Shown here one piece after another: positions 43,153 to 52,155 of a stretch of 64,000 nt of DNA (within the stretch, counting starts at the first letter, position 1; every line of letters starts with the position of its first letter). Source of the DNA: Gracilaria domingensis (lineage: Eukaryota > Rhodophyta > Florideophyceae > Gracilariales > Gracilariaceae); NCBI GenBank assembly GCA_022539475.1, contig VCMS01000184.1, forward strand, positions 1-64,000, in the 5' to 3' direction. The position numbers were made by a program, and so were the translations under genes. Below the pieces are notes generated by a model. That model worked only from the letters and a program-made list of their open reading frames with translations, was not told the DNA's origin and made no database searches.

Positions 43153-44080
43153 TAGTAAAGACTAAGACCCAGCGACGAATGGCAACTTCGGTTGCTTTTT
43201 GTCATACCAGGAGTGCAACGTTGCATTTCTTTGAGGACTCGTCGTCGTACACGTTCTGTTCAGCATTTTTTCTTTGCAAGTGAAAAGAAGTGAAACAACC
43301 AGGTACAGCGACTAGTGGGTTCTCGAATGGAGGTTGTATTACCAGGAGCATACCGTTGGATTTGTTTGAAAACTAGCAATCGTACGCGTATTTTTAAGAA
43401 TTCATTCTCTCCCAGTGGAAAGAATGACGCTAAAGAGTTTAAGCTGTACAAGAATGTGAGCAATGATCTCGAAACGTTTAAGGCAATCGATAACGTCGGT
43501 TAGATATCTTTCCGTTCTGAACATTCAATAACATAAAAAGATTGTCCTACTAGTATCGCTTAGTATTTCAATATTTAACTTAAAAAATTTCGAGTTTTTA
43601 ATATTCATCGGTTCATGGAAAATTTTCTCCAGCTTTCGCTCACTATTTAAATCGTACCAGAACTATTACTTTGCATGTCATAATTTTCCTTTTTCGAAAA
43701 CGTCGTACGATCTCCACCACAATTGAAAACCTTGTCTACTGATACCTAGCACCTCAATATCTATATCTATATTCTTTGTTCGCTCTGGACAACCTATCTG
43801 CATCATTTCAATATTGCAAACTCTGGGCAAAATGCACCATAAATCTTGGGTAATATATGAGCCGCCCAATATCAATTCTTCCATGACCAACATGTAGTAG
43901 ATGCATCCGAAAGAGGAAATCGATTGCTTCACGGTTACGCTTACATTATTTTACAGGTTAAGACTTTCAAAATGAAAAGTGTTGCACAACGTTTACGCTG
44001 GAAGCTACGTGGTAAGTGTCCACCTATCTATGTACGCCAAAACGTACGGAGTGATGTATACCAAAACTGCCGATTGCATA
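43153..44080. other. No gene supported
   Basis: Short open frames only. The minus frame 43932-43678 has no recognised motif. Confidence 0.35.
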
Positions 44081-44797
44081 GGGCAAATAGGTCGTCGATG
44101 ACGGAAGAGGCCGGGGGTTTTCGGGGGTTTGTACTGTGGCTGAAGGTGAGATTTGTTATTTGACGCACTCTAAGGGTTTTGACAGGTGTGCTGCGCATGT
44201 GTACCGATGTTTGGGGTTTTATAATCTATAATATAAGTGTTTTCGTTTCTACGCCGTAGGTCACTGGCTAGACTAGCAAGGTGCCTAAATTCGCTAGCTC
44301 CGCGTTATGCGACAGATAAACAATGAATGAAAAGGACAGAACGGAATGCCCTAACTATAAGTTAATAATTACAGCACATGAATACGGAAGAGAAACAAAC
44401 AGAAAGCACTTTAATATAAATCGCAGAAAAGGTTCCAAAAATTTAAAAGAAAATCGAAATATTGAAGTGATGCAGATAGCTTTTTACAGGATAAACAACA
44501 GGTATTAATATAGATATTGAGGAGGTAGTTCTCGTTGGACATAGTTCATTATTGTTAAGAAGAGCGTACAAGATTTTCAATGAAGGAAAATTATGAAGTG
44601 CAAAATAATATTCCTAGTACGATCTAAAAATGAAGGAAAGCCGCTGAAAGGTTGACATGCATCTATGATTAATATCAACTCGAAAAATCTCAAGGTAAAT
44701 ATTGAAATGAAAAGCAATACAAGTTGGAAAAAATTGTTTGATATTGAATGTGCAGTGAACAATCTCGATATTCACACGATTACAGTTCGAGCATAAC
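44081..44797 (+). repeat. Interspersed repeat R, copy 1
   Basis: Landmarks such as CAAATAGGTCGTCG, GGGGGTTTTCGGGGGTTTG, TTTCTACGCCG and GGAGGTAGTTCTC are shared with 58400-58740 and with 62158-62610. This copy is the most diverged and is cut off by the gypsy insertion at 44798. Confidence 0.65.
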
Positions 44798-44896
44798 TGT
44801 GAGGAAGAAAAGAGGGGTGAAGGAAAAGTGAGCGGTGCATGCGCTGCGCCGCTCATTTTTTTATTTTGAAGAGTACGCCGACACGCGCAGGGCGCA

Positions 44897-45289
44897 CTAC
44901 TTCTGTAAGCGCGCCAGTAAAATTTCGAGGAGCGGCGCAATGATATGCGACGCATCATTGCGGCGCCCCTCGCACACAAATATTATACCGCGAATTACGC
45001 CGCGCGTATACAGCGTCGGCGCCTGACTGATAAGGTCCATAAGGCGGCGCCGATTCGCGTAAACGTCGAAATTCCCGGTAGAAACCTCTCGGAGAAACTG
45101 CTCCAATTCTCCGAGAAGCGCTTCCGAAAACCCAAACCCCACGACTTCCTGGGGCAGGGTGTGTTCGGCGTCCTGGACACTGGGGGCGGGGGCCGGTGCC
45201 GGAACCGCCTCCACGTCCACGAGAGGGCCGAGCCCAGGTAAGGACTCGTTGGCTGGCGATGGGACCGGGCTGGTGACGTGATCCTTCAT
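44897..45289 (-). CDS. Antisense 130-aa LTR protein, left copy
   Basis: ATG at 45289, 130 codons, running opposite to the retrotransposon within U3. The N-terminal half is Pro/Ala-rich and acidic (VEAVPAPAPAPS). The C-terminal half is predicted helical and leucine-rich (FSEALLGELEQFLREVS, IIAPLLEILLARLQK). No known domain is recognised. The frame is intact in both LTRs; between copies one difference is synonymous and one is Ser to Asn. It is the mirror partner of the sense zinc-finger gene across a shared upstream region, so a role in controlling the element is conceivable but unproven. It could be a chance frame. Confidence 0.4.
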   Translation of the reverse strand: MKDHVTSPVPSPANESLPGLGPLVDVEAVPAPAPAPSVQDAEHTLPQEVVGFGFSEALLGELEQFLREVSTGNFDVYANRRRLMDLISQAPTLYTRGVIRGIIFVCEGRRNDASHIIAPLLEILLARLQK

Positions 45290-45392
45290 GACGAAATGTA
45301 GTTGATAGTTTGACGAACGATAGAGATAGGAGCATAAGACGCACGAGACTCATTCTTATAGTCTAGATCATAGGTTAGTGTGCACCTGAATT

Positions 45393-45446
45393 TGCCATGA
45401 CGGCAGGTCATGGCAAGTGTAATTGCCATGATGGCAGGTCATGGCA
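45393..45446. promoter_or_regulatory. Two operator-like 23 bp dyads, left LTR
   Basis: TGCCATGAC-N5-GTCATGGCA (45393-45415) and TGCCATGA-N7-TCATGGCA (45424-45446) repeat at a spacing of 31 bp, about three helical turns. A third, weaker CGCCAGCATGGCG element follows. They lie between the antisense start and the sense TATA-like box. Confidence 0.55.
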
Positions 45447-45555
45447 GTGTCATTCGCCAGCATGGCGGTATAACACCTTGTCATAGGTACACGTGCATTC
45501 CACGACGAAGGCTGCGTGGCGTAGGCGCCCCCTGCGGTGGCAAATGCGCCAAACA

Positions 45556-45704
45556 TATCTACCGTCTACACCCCTCATTGGGTAGGACGGTAGATACAAC
45601 GCAGCCATTGGCCAAGCCAACCGTACCGACGATTCTCGCTGGGAATCGACGGTGCGGTTGTGCATAAAAGGGCCGGAGCAGTCGCCTCCGACTCAACTCC
45701 GGCC
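45556..45704 (+). promoter_or_regulatory. LTR core promoter with dyads, left LTR
   Basis: Dyad TATCTACCGTC/GACGGTAGATA (45556-45596), an imperfect dyad around ACGATTC/GGAATCG (45618-45660), TATA-like CATAAAAG (45663-45670) and a GGCCGGAG/CTCCGGCC stem (45671-45704) close to the expected transcription start. Expected to drive the genomic RNA and the zinc-finger mRNA. Confidence 0.55.
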
Positions 45705-46285
45705 AGACCACTTCCCCTTCGACGACCTCCCCCCACCCTCACTCCTCATCTCTTTCCCCCTTCGTCGTCTCAACCTTCTTCCCCCCCATCCCCAATCTCT
45801 CTCGATCTCCCCCTTTGGCGGCTTGGTCTCAACGCCCACAACGTTCCCTGCTACTCACACAGCCCCCCTCTGGGCTCGTCTCGTGTGAGTCGGCAAAGCG
45901 TCCGCACTACCCTACCGTTGGATTAGCCTTGTGCGGGCGTGCCTCTCTCTCCCGAAGTCCGTTCTTCTTGGTTCCCCGTCCCTCCTTCTTCTCCGTGGTG
46001 ATTCTCTTTGTTGTCGTTGTTCTCGTCATCGATCTTTCCCGTTTCCATACCCCACGGTTGTCTTTGTTGTTGCTTCCCTTCGTTCCTTCGTCGTTGTGCG
46101 GGCCTCTCCTGCCTGCATCTGTTCCCTTGCTTCTCTTGTCGGCCTTGGACTCAGGTTTCGCTGGTTCTTTCGCGTTGCGATTCCGTTCCTCACATAGTGT
46201 TGCTTTGCACCTGTTGTTGCTAGACACACTGTGTGATACGGCGTAAGGTTCCCATTAACCTACGGCCCTGAGGCAATCGTTCAAG

Positions 46286-46786
46286 AGTAAGTTGTTCTCA
46301 GCTGCTCTTTTGGCATTTTGTGTGACTACTAACTTCTTGTTTGTTTCACATCAAGTGCCAACGTCTTTCGTCTCATCCAGCGAGTATTCGTCCGTGGTTG
46401 ACCCGGACGAGCGTCTAGAAGAAGTCCCTGACCCCGTTCCGCAGATAAAGAAGTCGGCTGTGCAGCCTCTTGACGGGCCACGCGAGCGCCATATCTTTCG
46501 CGTAGCCACTCAGAAGGAGAAGCGCCGTCGTAACCCTCCGCCGCGTAAGCGAATCTTCAAACGCTGTCGTGTCTGTGACATCCAGGTCCAGAGCCAGCGT
46601 CAGCCTGAAGTACATCAAGCCGGCCGTCGCCATCGCAGAGCTTTGCGCCGTGCAAACTACACCGAGCTGGACATTCACTGCAAGGCTTGCGACATCCGGT
46701 TCTCTGAAGCCCACGATCTGCGCGTCCACTACCGGAGCCGTCGTCATCGTGCGACACTTAGAAAGAAGAACAATACTATCTTTTAG
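46286..46786 (+). CDS. LTR-encoded two-finger U1/JAZ-type zinc-finger protein, left copy (spliced)
   Basis: The reading frame has no ATG of its own. A 69-nt intron (46287-46355) with GTAAGT donor, TACTAAC branch site (46327-46333) and CAAG acceptor joins A46286 to TG46356, creating ATG followed by CCAACG. Upstream in that register is a TAA (46256-46258) with no ATG between. The product is 143 aa: an acidic N-terminus, a basic stretch, then two fingers CRVC-x12-H-x5-H and CKAC-x12-H-x5-H, the spacing of U1/matrin/JAZ fingers that bind RNA or dsRNA. The tail is basic. It lies between the promoter and gag, so splicing or leaky scanning must decide which protein is made. It is repeated in the right LTR. 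Confidence 0.7.
   Translation, partial: SKLFSAALLAFCVTTNFLFVSHQVPTSFVSSSEYSSVVDPDERLEEVPDPVPQIKKSAVQPLDGPRERHIFRVATQKEKRRRNPPPRKRIFKRCRVCDIQVQSQRQPEVHQAGRRHRRALRRANYTELDIHCKACDIRFSEAHDLRVHYRSRRHRATLRKKNNTIF
46287..46355 (+). other. Predicted 69-nt intron in left LTR
   Basis: GTAAGT donor, perfect TACTAAC with the branch A 23 nt from the 3' end, pyrimidine-rich CTTCTTGTTTGTTTC, CAAG end. Identical in the right LTR (54716-54784). Splicing creates the only available start codon of the zinc-finger protein. Confidence 0.7.
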
Positions 46787-47059
46787 AGCACAGGTTTCTC
46801 TTTTCATTGTCCAGTTGTGACACATTTCTATTCATATCCTAGTACATATATTATCCTTGTTTGTTCTTCTTTATCTTTTTGTCTATCGTTCGGTATCCCT
46901 CCTCTGTTCTTGTGTTCGTGCTTGTGTTGTTTGGTTTCTGCCGCAAGCTTATATTTGGCTAGTGCTTCTTCGTCCGATTGGACTGGTACTCTACGAGAGC
47001 AAACTTTATTTTTATCGTTTTTGCCCCCTTTGGCTGTAACCGCCGACGCCATCACCAAA

Positions 47060-50000
47060 ATGGCGTTTTCATGGTACTCTCGCCGAGGTGCCCTTGGCCC
47101 CGATACTATGGACACCTCGACGCCTCTCTTCGACGGATACAATTCCGATGTTCGTCGATTTCTCTTTTTCTTCGAGAACGTTGCCACCCGTGGAAAGCCT
47201 GATGAGGAGCGTTCCTCCGAAATCTTGGGCTTCCTAAGTGGTGACGCCTTCGATCATTATTATAATAATTTCTCTGTAGATGGCGTGCTCACCCCGAACG
47301 CGGCCAACTACATATCAGTTAAGAAGTCCTTGCTCGATCGCTTTGGCGCTGCTGAGGAACCCGAGGAGTATATCCGAGAAGCTGTGACTGCGCGTTTGGA
47401 CTACGGTGATCTCCTTGGCTCCCTCCAGCGCATGGACGCTTGCTTCGACAAGGCCGAGTTCAACGCGAAGGCCAAGTTTGGCCTTCTCCGTAAAGCAGTT
47501 ATGGAGTACGCAGACTTAGCTCAGTTTGTGATATTCCGCGGAGCAAGCGACTATAAGTCGTTGAAAGATCTCATCAAATCCTTTGTGGCCGGCAAGAAAG
47601 CCCTCGGAGCAGGCGGTTCACTGGCGTTTATGCCTCCTCCGAAGAAAGTGTTACAAAGGAGGCCCGTCGACCCTTCTGATAGGGATCCCACTGCAGACAA
47701 GGTGGATCAGCTAGATAGTCAGCTTGCAGAACTCACTCTCTTGATGAAGAAGAAGGCAGGACCACCTCCGAAGCCTGATGGAGAGCAAGTTTGTGGCTAC
47801 TGTCAGAAGCCTGGTCACTTTTCTACTCGCTGTCCACAGAATCCGCATCGCGATACGCGTTGTGGGGGCTGTGGAAAGATGGGGCATTCCATCGCAACGT
47901 GTTGGAAGCGCCATTCGGAAAAGAAGGTCCGTTTCGATGCCGAAAATCAGAAAGAAGTCCCGGAAGTTCCCAGACCCAACCAAGTTTCTGTAGTCACCGA
48001 GGATGACCTTCAGGATCGCGAAATTGTAGCGATGGCCAAACGAGCCGCTGATGGAGCCCCATTGCCAAAGCAGGCCCGTCTGGAACATCGGGTCGGTGTC
48101 AAGGAACTTCTGAACCCAGCAAGCGACACCCCATTTCGCTTGATTCGCTCAGCTACGCGTAATCGATCCGGGAAGCCTAAGAAGGCCTCCACAAAGAAGC
48201 TCTCTGGTAAGTCAATGCTCCAGGAGCACGCCCGAAAGTATAACGTAATGGAGGAGCTCGCGAATGCCCCGACCGGGCTCACATTCGGTCAACTTATTCG
48301 CGGGGACGCCGATGCGGCCAAGAAAGATCTGCGTCGAATCATCTCTGGCCGTGCAACGACCAGAAAGGTCAATGCGACCCAGGTCGAGCGTGAAAACTCC
48401 CGTCTTAAGGTTGTGCCTATTACAGTCTATGGGACCATGACCCAAGCCCTTTTGGACTCTGGCGCTGTCCCGAATCTAATGTCAGCAGAACTAGCGGACC
48501 ATCTGCTACTGACACCGAACCCCACTGAAAGGACGATTAAAGTAGCTGATGGCAATGTTGCCCGCATTCGTGGTACTCTAGAGGGCGTTCCTGTAAGGTT
48601 CGATGATCTCCGGGTATCCCTCGAGTTTCTTGTTATCGAGAAGCCCCCCTTCAATGTAATCATCGGGAACCCCACGCTAGAAAAGCTGCATGCCTGTATC
48701 GATCTTGGTACACAAGAAGTCACCATGAGTTACAACAAGAAGCACGTCGTTATAGGACTCGACTCCGATCGTTCCGGATTAGAAGCATTTGTCCCGTTGT
48801 CTGAGACAGATAGCGAAGATTTCACGTCAGACTCTGATGCTATCCCGTCTGACTCTGAAGATGAGTCGGAGGACTTTGCTAACCTCCCGCTTCCAAAGCA
48901 GCGAACCCCTGGTGGCGCCGAAGTGACCTTAGTGGCAGTAATGGAAAGGGATGGGGACGCAGGATCCCAGGATGGCGAAGAGGAGAACGATGATGAGGAA
49001 GAACCCGCCAATGTGACAGCGCAGCTCACCCGAGCCGGGCCGTCCGAAGGACCTCAAATATCTGACCAAGCCCGTCGACCAACTCAGGATGAAGATTCCA
49101 ACGGCCCTAACTTCACCTGGCGTACCATCGGGACTCAGATCCATCTGGATAGTTTGACCGCGGAGCGTGGGGAGAACCCTCATGCAAATAATGTGCATAT
49201 TGCAGGACCCGATGGCCCACAAATTTCTCCAGAGGGAGAAAGGGTGGCAGTCGGACCAGCACCGCGTCAGCAATCCCAGCTGATCTCCCAGTATGATGAT
49301 GACGAGGATCGACGAGTCGAAGACGCGGAGGAAGAAGTGCAGGCAGATCCCCCTGTCGAAGAAAGGTCCGGACCCAATCCCTCCTCCTTCCAGAGCGAGT
49401 CTACGGATACCAGCGTACAGCCAAAAGATGTGAATGTCGTGATTCCTACAAGTATTGCACCCAGGGCTAAAAACCGCAGCGAGGACAGTGAAGTCTGCTC
49501 TCCTGACGGTGGGCCCGTAGGCGAAAGCCCGACGGAGTTCCCAGGCGGTAGTAACGATGAGGATGACTCCTCACCGGAGGAAGTAGACCTCATTGGCTCA
49601 CCACTCTACCGCGACCCTGTCCTTACTATCCCGATCAAAGACGAAGTAGTTCTGCTTCCTTTAGCCGAAGGCCAGTCAGTTACTGACTTCTTGGACGTGC
49701 GGGTTCAATTGCGACATCCAGTACCGTCACCCGCGCATCCCCCTCATCTAGAAGCACAGAACTTACCGCTGGACCGCGTAGGAATGCTGGAGGACGACGA
49801 CTCCGGCGGTTTTGTCATAGCATTTGAAGAAGAACTACCTCCGGACGAAATCGACACCCAGATCCCGGGAGATGATGAACAATCACAAGACCCAAGCCGC
49901 GACGAAGAAGTTGTAGCTGAGACTACGTGCCCAGCACAGGACATTGAGTATTCCCTGCAAGATCCAATTGCACAAGATTCACTTGGTCGCACACTCGACC

Positions 50001-50299
50001 GACGTAACTACCCCCCCGACACGAACAAGGAGGAGGTGATTCTAGAACGGATCTCTCATCTCCCAAGAGATAGACAGGTGGACCTCCTCGCTGTTCTGGA
50101 TAACTTGAATGTCATAGCATGGTCCTTGTATGATCTTAGGCCCTCTGATGTGCCGGTAACGCACAGGTTTGACCTCAGTGTCGAGACCCCAATTCATTCG
50201 AAGGTCCGAAGGCTACCCCCAAAGCATGACGACGTTGTTCGGAAAGAGGTCGACAAAATGTTGTCCGCCGGGATCATCAAGCCGTCCACCTCTCCTTGA
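47060..50299 (+). CDS. Gag-protease polyprotein of the young gypsy element
   Basis: The best start is ATG at 47060 (ACCAAAATGG context). It lies in the last 12 bases of the 5' LTR, so the first four residues (MAFS) come from the LTR and the primer-binding site is translated. There is a later ATG at 47107. The protein is 1079 aa to a TGA at 50297. It has a capsid-like region (residues ~15-210), zinc knuckles CGYCQKPGHFSTRC (residue 245) and CGGCGKMGHSIATC (268), and an aspartic protease with LLDSGA (catalytic Asp 466) and IIGNPTLEKL. A long acidic, disordered region (~580-1000) follows, and then the start of RT (VRRLPPKHDDVVRKEVDKML). The TGA stands where gypsy elements have Trp (S-P-W), so RT is reached only by readthrough or in an unmutated relative. 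Confidence 0.85.
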   Translation: MAFSWYSRRGALGPDTMDTSTPLFDGYNSDVRRFLFFFENVATRGKPDEERSSEILGFLSGDAFDHYYNNFSVDGVLTPNAANYISVKKSLLDRFGAAEEPEEYIREAVTARLDYGDLLGSLQRMDACFDKAEFNAKAKFGLLRKAVMEYADLAQFVIFRGASDYKSLKDLIKSFVAGKKALGAGGSLAFMPPPKKVLQRRPVDPSDRDPTADKVDQLDSQLAELTLLMKKKAGPPPKPDGEQVCGYCQKPGHFSTRCPQNPHRDTRCGGCGKMGHSIATCWKRHSEKKVRFDAENQKEVPEVPRPNQVSVVTEDDLQDREIVAMAKRAADGAPLPKQARLEHRVGVKELLNPASDTPFRLIRSATRNRSGKPKKASTKKLSGKSMLQEHARKYNVMEELANAPTGLTFGQLIRGDADAAKKDLRRIISGRATTRKVNATQVERENSRLKVVPITVYGTMTQALLDSGAVPNLMSAELADHLLLTPNPTERTIKVADGNVARIRGTLEGVPVRFDDLRVSLEFLVIEKPPFNVIIGNPTLEKLHACIDLGTQEVTMSYNKKHVVIGLDSDRSGLEAFVPLSETDSEDFTSDSDAIPSDSEDESEDFANLPLPKQRTPGGAEVTLVAVMERDGDAGSQDGEEENDDEEEPANVTAQLTRAGPSEGPQISDQARRPTQDEDSNGPNFTWRTIGTQIHLDSLTAERGENPHANNVHIAGPDGPQISPEGERVAVGPAPRQQSQLISQYDDDEDRRVEDAEEEVQADPPVEERSGPNPSSFQSESTDTSVQPKDVNVVIPTSIAPRAKNRSEDSEVCSPDGGPVGESPTEFPGGSNDEDDSSPEEVDLIGSPLYRDPVLTIPIKDEVVLLPLAEGQSVTDFLDVRVQLRHPVPSPAHPPHLEAQNLPLDRVGMLEDDDSGGFVIAFEEELPPDEIDTQIPGDDEQSQDPSRDEEVVAETTCPAQDIEYSLQDPIAQDSLGRTLDRRNYPPDTNKEEVILERISHLPRDRQVDLLAVLDNLNVIAWSLYDLRPSDVPVTHRFDLSVETPIHSKVRRLPPKHDDVVRKEVDKMLSAGIIKPSTSP

Positions 50300-52155
50300 T
50301 CCTTCCCAGTTGTCATCGCACATAAGAAGGATGGAAAGCCCCGGTTCTGTGTCGACTATCGGGGTCTGAACCAGGTCATGACGCCCGACAGGTGGCCCCT
50401 ACCAAACATGGAACAGATCTTTGATGATTTGGGTGGTTGTTCATTCTTCACGACCCTAGACCTTTTCTCCGGATACTGGCAGGTGCGCATGGCCCCTGAC
50501 TGCAAAGAAATGACGACTTTCATTTGTCGCCAGGGAACCTTTCAGTTTGAAGTCATGCCTTTTGGTCTCATGAATGCCCCAGCTACGTTTCAAAGGATGA
50601 TGAACGCGGTCCTTCATGGGGTAGAGTTTGCTCGCGTCTATATAGACGACGTTGTCATCTTCTCGAAAAGCCTGGAAGAACATTTGTACCACCTAACCAG
50701 GGTACTCGAGATCCTTGCAAGTCATGGTCTGAAGATAAAAATATCCAAGTGTGATTTCGCACAGCCCCGTATCAAACTGCTTGGTCACGTCATCAACAAG
50801 GAAGGCACTTCGGTTGATCAAGACAAGATCGACGTCATCCAAAAGGCCCCCGAACCCTCGACGGCAACCGAGCTCCGAAGTTTTCTCGGTCTAGCCAGTT
50901 ATTATCGAAGGTTCATAAAGGATTTCGCGGATACGTCAGCAGTGTTGCATGCTGCCACTACAGGGAAGGGAAAGCTAAATTTCACCAATGAGATGAAGAC
51001 CGCGTTTAATGATCTAAAGGGAAAGTTAGTATCCCCGCCGGTCTTGGCATTTCCCGACTTCGACAAGCCTTTTAGAGTTGAAACTGATGCTTCTTCAGTC
51101 GCGCTTGGTGCCGTTCTATCACAAAAGAAAGAGGACGGAATGTATCACCCGATTCAATTTGCCAGTCGCACGCTTAACGCCGCCGAGCGAAAGTATTCTA
51201 CTTGTGAAAAGGAGGCCCTAGCCGTGGTCTTTGCCTTGAAGAAGTTTCGCATGTATCTGCTCGGAGGTCACCCCTTTGAGCTTGTTACGGACCACCAAGC
51301 TTTAAAGTATGCATTCCAAAAGAAGGACATTCACGGGCGCCTAGCCCGATGGATGGACCTGCTGGCGGAATACGAGTTCGTTATAGTCTATAGATCTGGC
51401 GACAAGAATCGGGCTGCCGACTATCTCTCTCGCTTTGCCGTTGGGGATCCACCGGTGCCGGATGATGACGTGTCTGTTGTACTGAATGCGACGAACGAAG
51501 TCTATGACTTGGAGCTCTTCTGCGCGCACATCAAGTTGTACCTTGCCGCCTTTTCTTTTCCTGAAGAAGACCCTAAGATCCGCGCTTTGATTAAGAGGAA
51601 TGCGAAGAAGTTCTTCCTCTGGGAAGGTCTCCTCTATCGCCGTACCAAGAAAGGATTAAGAGTGGTACCCTCTGTAAGCAAGCGCCGTGGCATCCTCTCA
51701 TCCTTTCATGATGACATAGGACATTGGGACTTGGAGGCTACTAAGGATCTGGTCCAGTTCCGATTCTGGTGGCCTGGAATGTACCCCGACATCGTTTCAT
51801 ATGTTCGCAGTTGTGATGGGTGTCAGTTCACAACACCCCTGCTTAAGTACCGGCCAGGACAAAGAGCCCCATTGACTGGCCTATTTCATACATTCTCTGT
51901 GGACTTCGCCGGTCCTCTTCCGGCTACCAGGAATGGCAACCGTTTTGCTCTGATTGGTGTAGAACACATAACAGGATGGCCTATTGCCGCGGCCTACGGT
52001 AATCAGACCTCTACCACCGTCATTCACTTTGTTCGATCTCCGATCGTTTCCCCGTTTGGTCCCCCGCTGACGATCGTGTCCGACAACTTCAGTTCCTTCA
52101 AAGCCAAGGCAGTCGAGGCATACATGGAAAGTAAGAAGATATCCCTCAAGCCAAG
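50300..52155 (+). CDS. RT-RNase H-integrase part of the young gypsy element
   Basis: In frame with gag-protease after the TGA. RT motifs include PRFCVDYRGLN, TTLDLFSGYWQV, MPFGLMNAPATFQ and the catalytic YIDD (50639-50650). RNase H has FRVETDASSVALGAVL, STCEKEALAVV and VTDHQAL. Integrase has the HHCC site (HDDIGHWD...CDGCQ), first Asp in SVDFAGPL (51902) and second Asp in IVSDNFSSF (52082). At about 52140-52155 a deletion removes the catalytic Glu segment and shifts frame; the following coding sequence continues in the +1 register (AKKSIAKTIFNKGQEWDEAL). The first internal ATG is 50378. RT looks catalytically complete; integrase does not. Confidence 0.85.

Larger units (their letters stand above)
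44798..47071 (+). repeat. 5' LTR (2274 bp)
   Basis: It is followed directly by TGGTACTCTCGCCGAGG (47072 on), the likely primer-binding site. A TATA-like CATAAAAG lies at 45663-45670, which would put U3 at about 44798-45690 and R/U5 after it. It contains an antisense frame in U3, paired dyads upstream of the TATA-like box and a spliced zinc-finger gene downstream. Confidence 0.92.

Noticed and set aside
45652-46246. Overlapping plus frames rich in Leu/Ser/Pro in both LTRs (45652-45926, 45815-46246)
   Set aside because: They come from the pyrimidine-rich leader after the TATA-like box. The frame is disrupted between the two LTRs by a one-base difference in the C run, so it is not conserved as protein.
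46415-46825. Minus-strand frame opposite the zinc-finger gene
   Set aside because: Shadow of the finger-coding frame; no start context and no motif.
46817-47059. N-terminal extension of gag upstream of 47060
   Set aside because: The frame is open but begins without ATG inside U5, and its hydrophobic sequence is just the LTR end read through. The well-placed ATG at 47060 is preferred.
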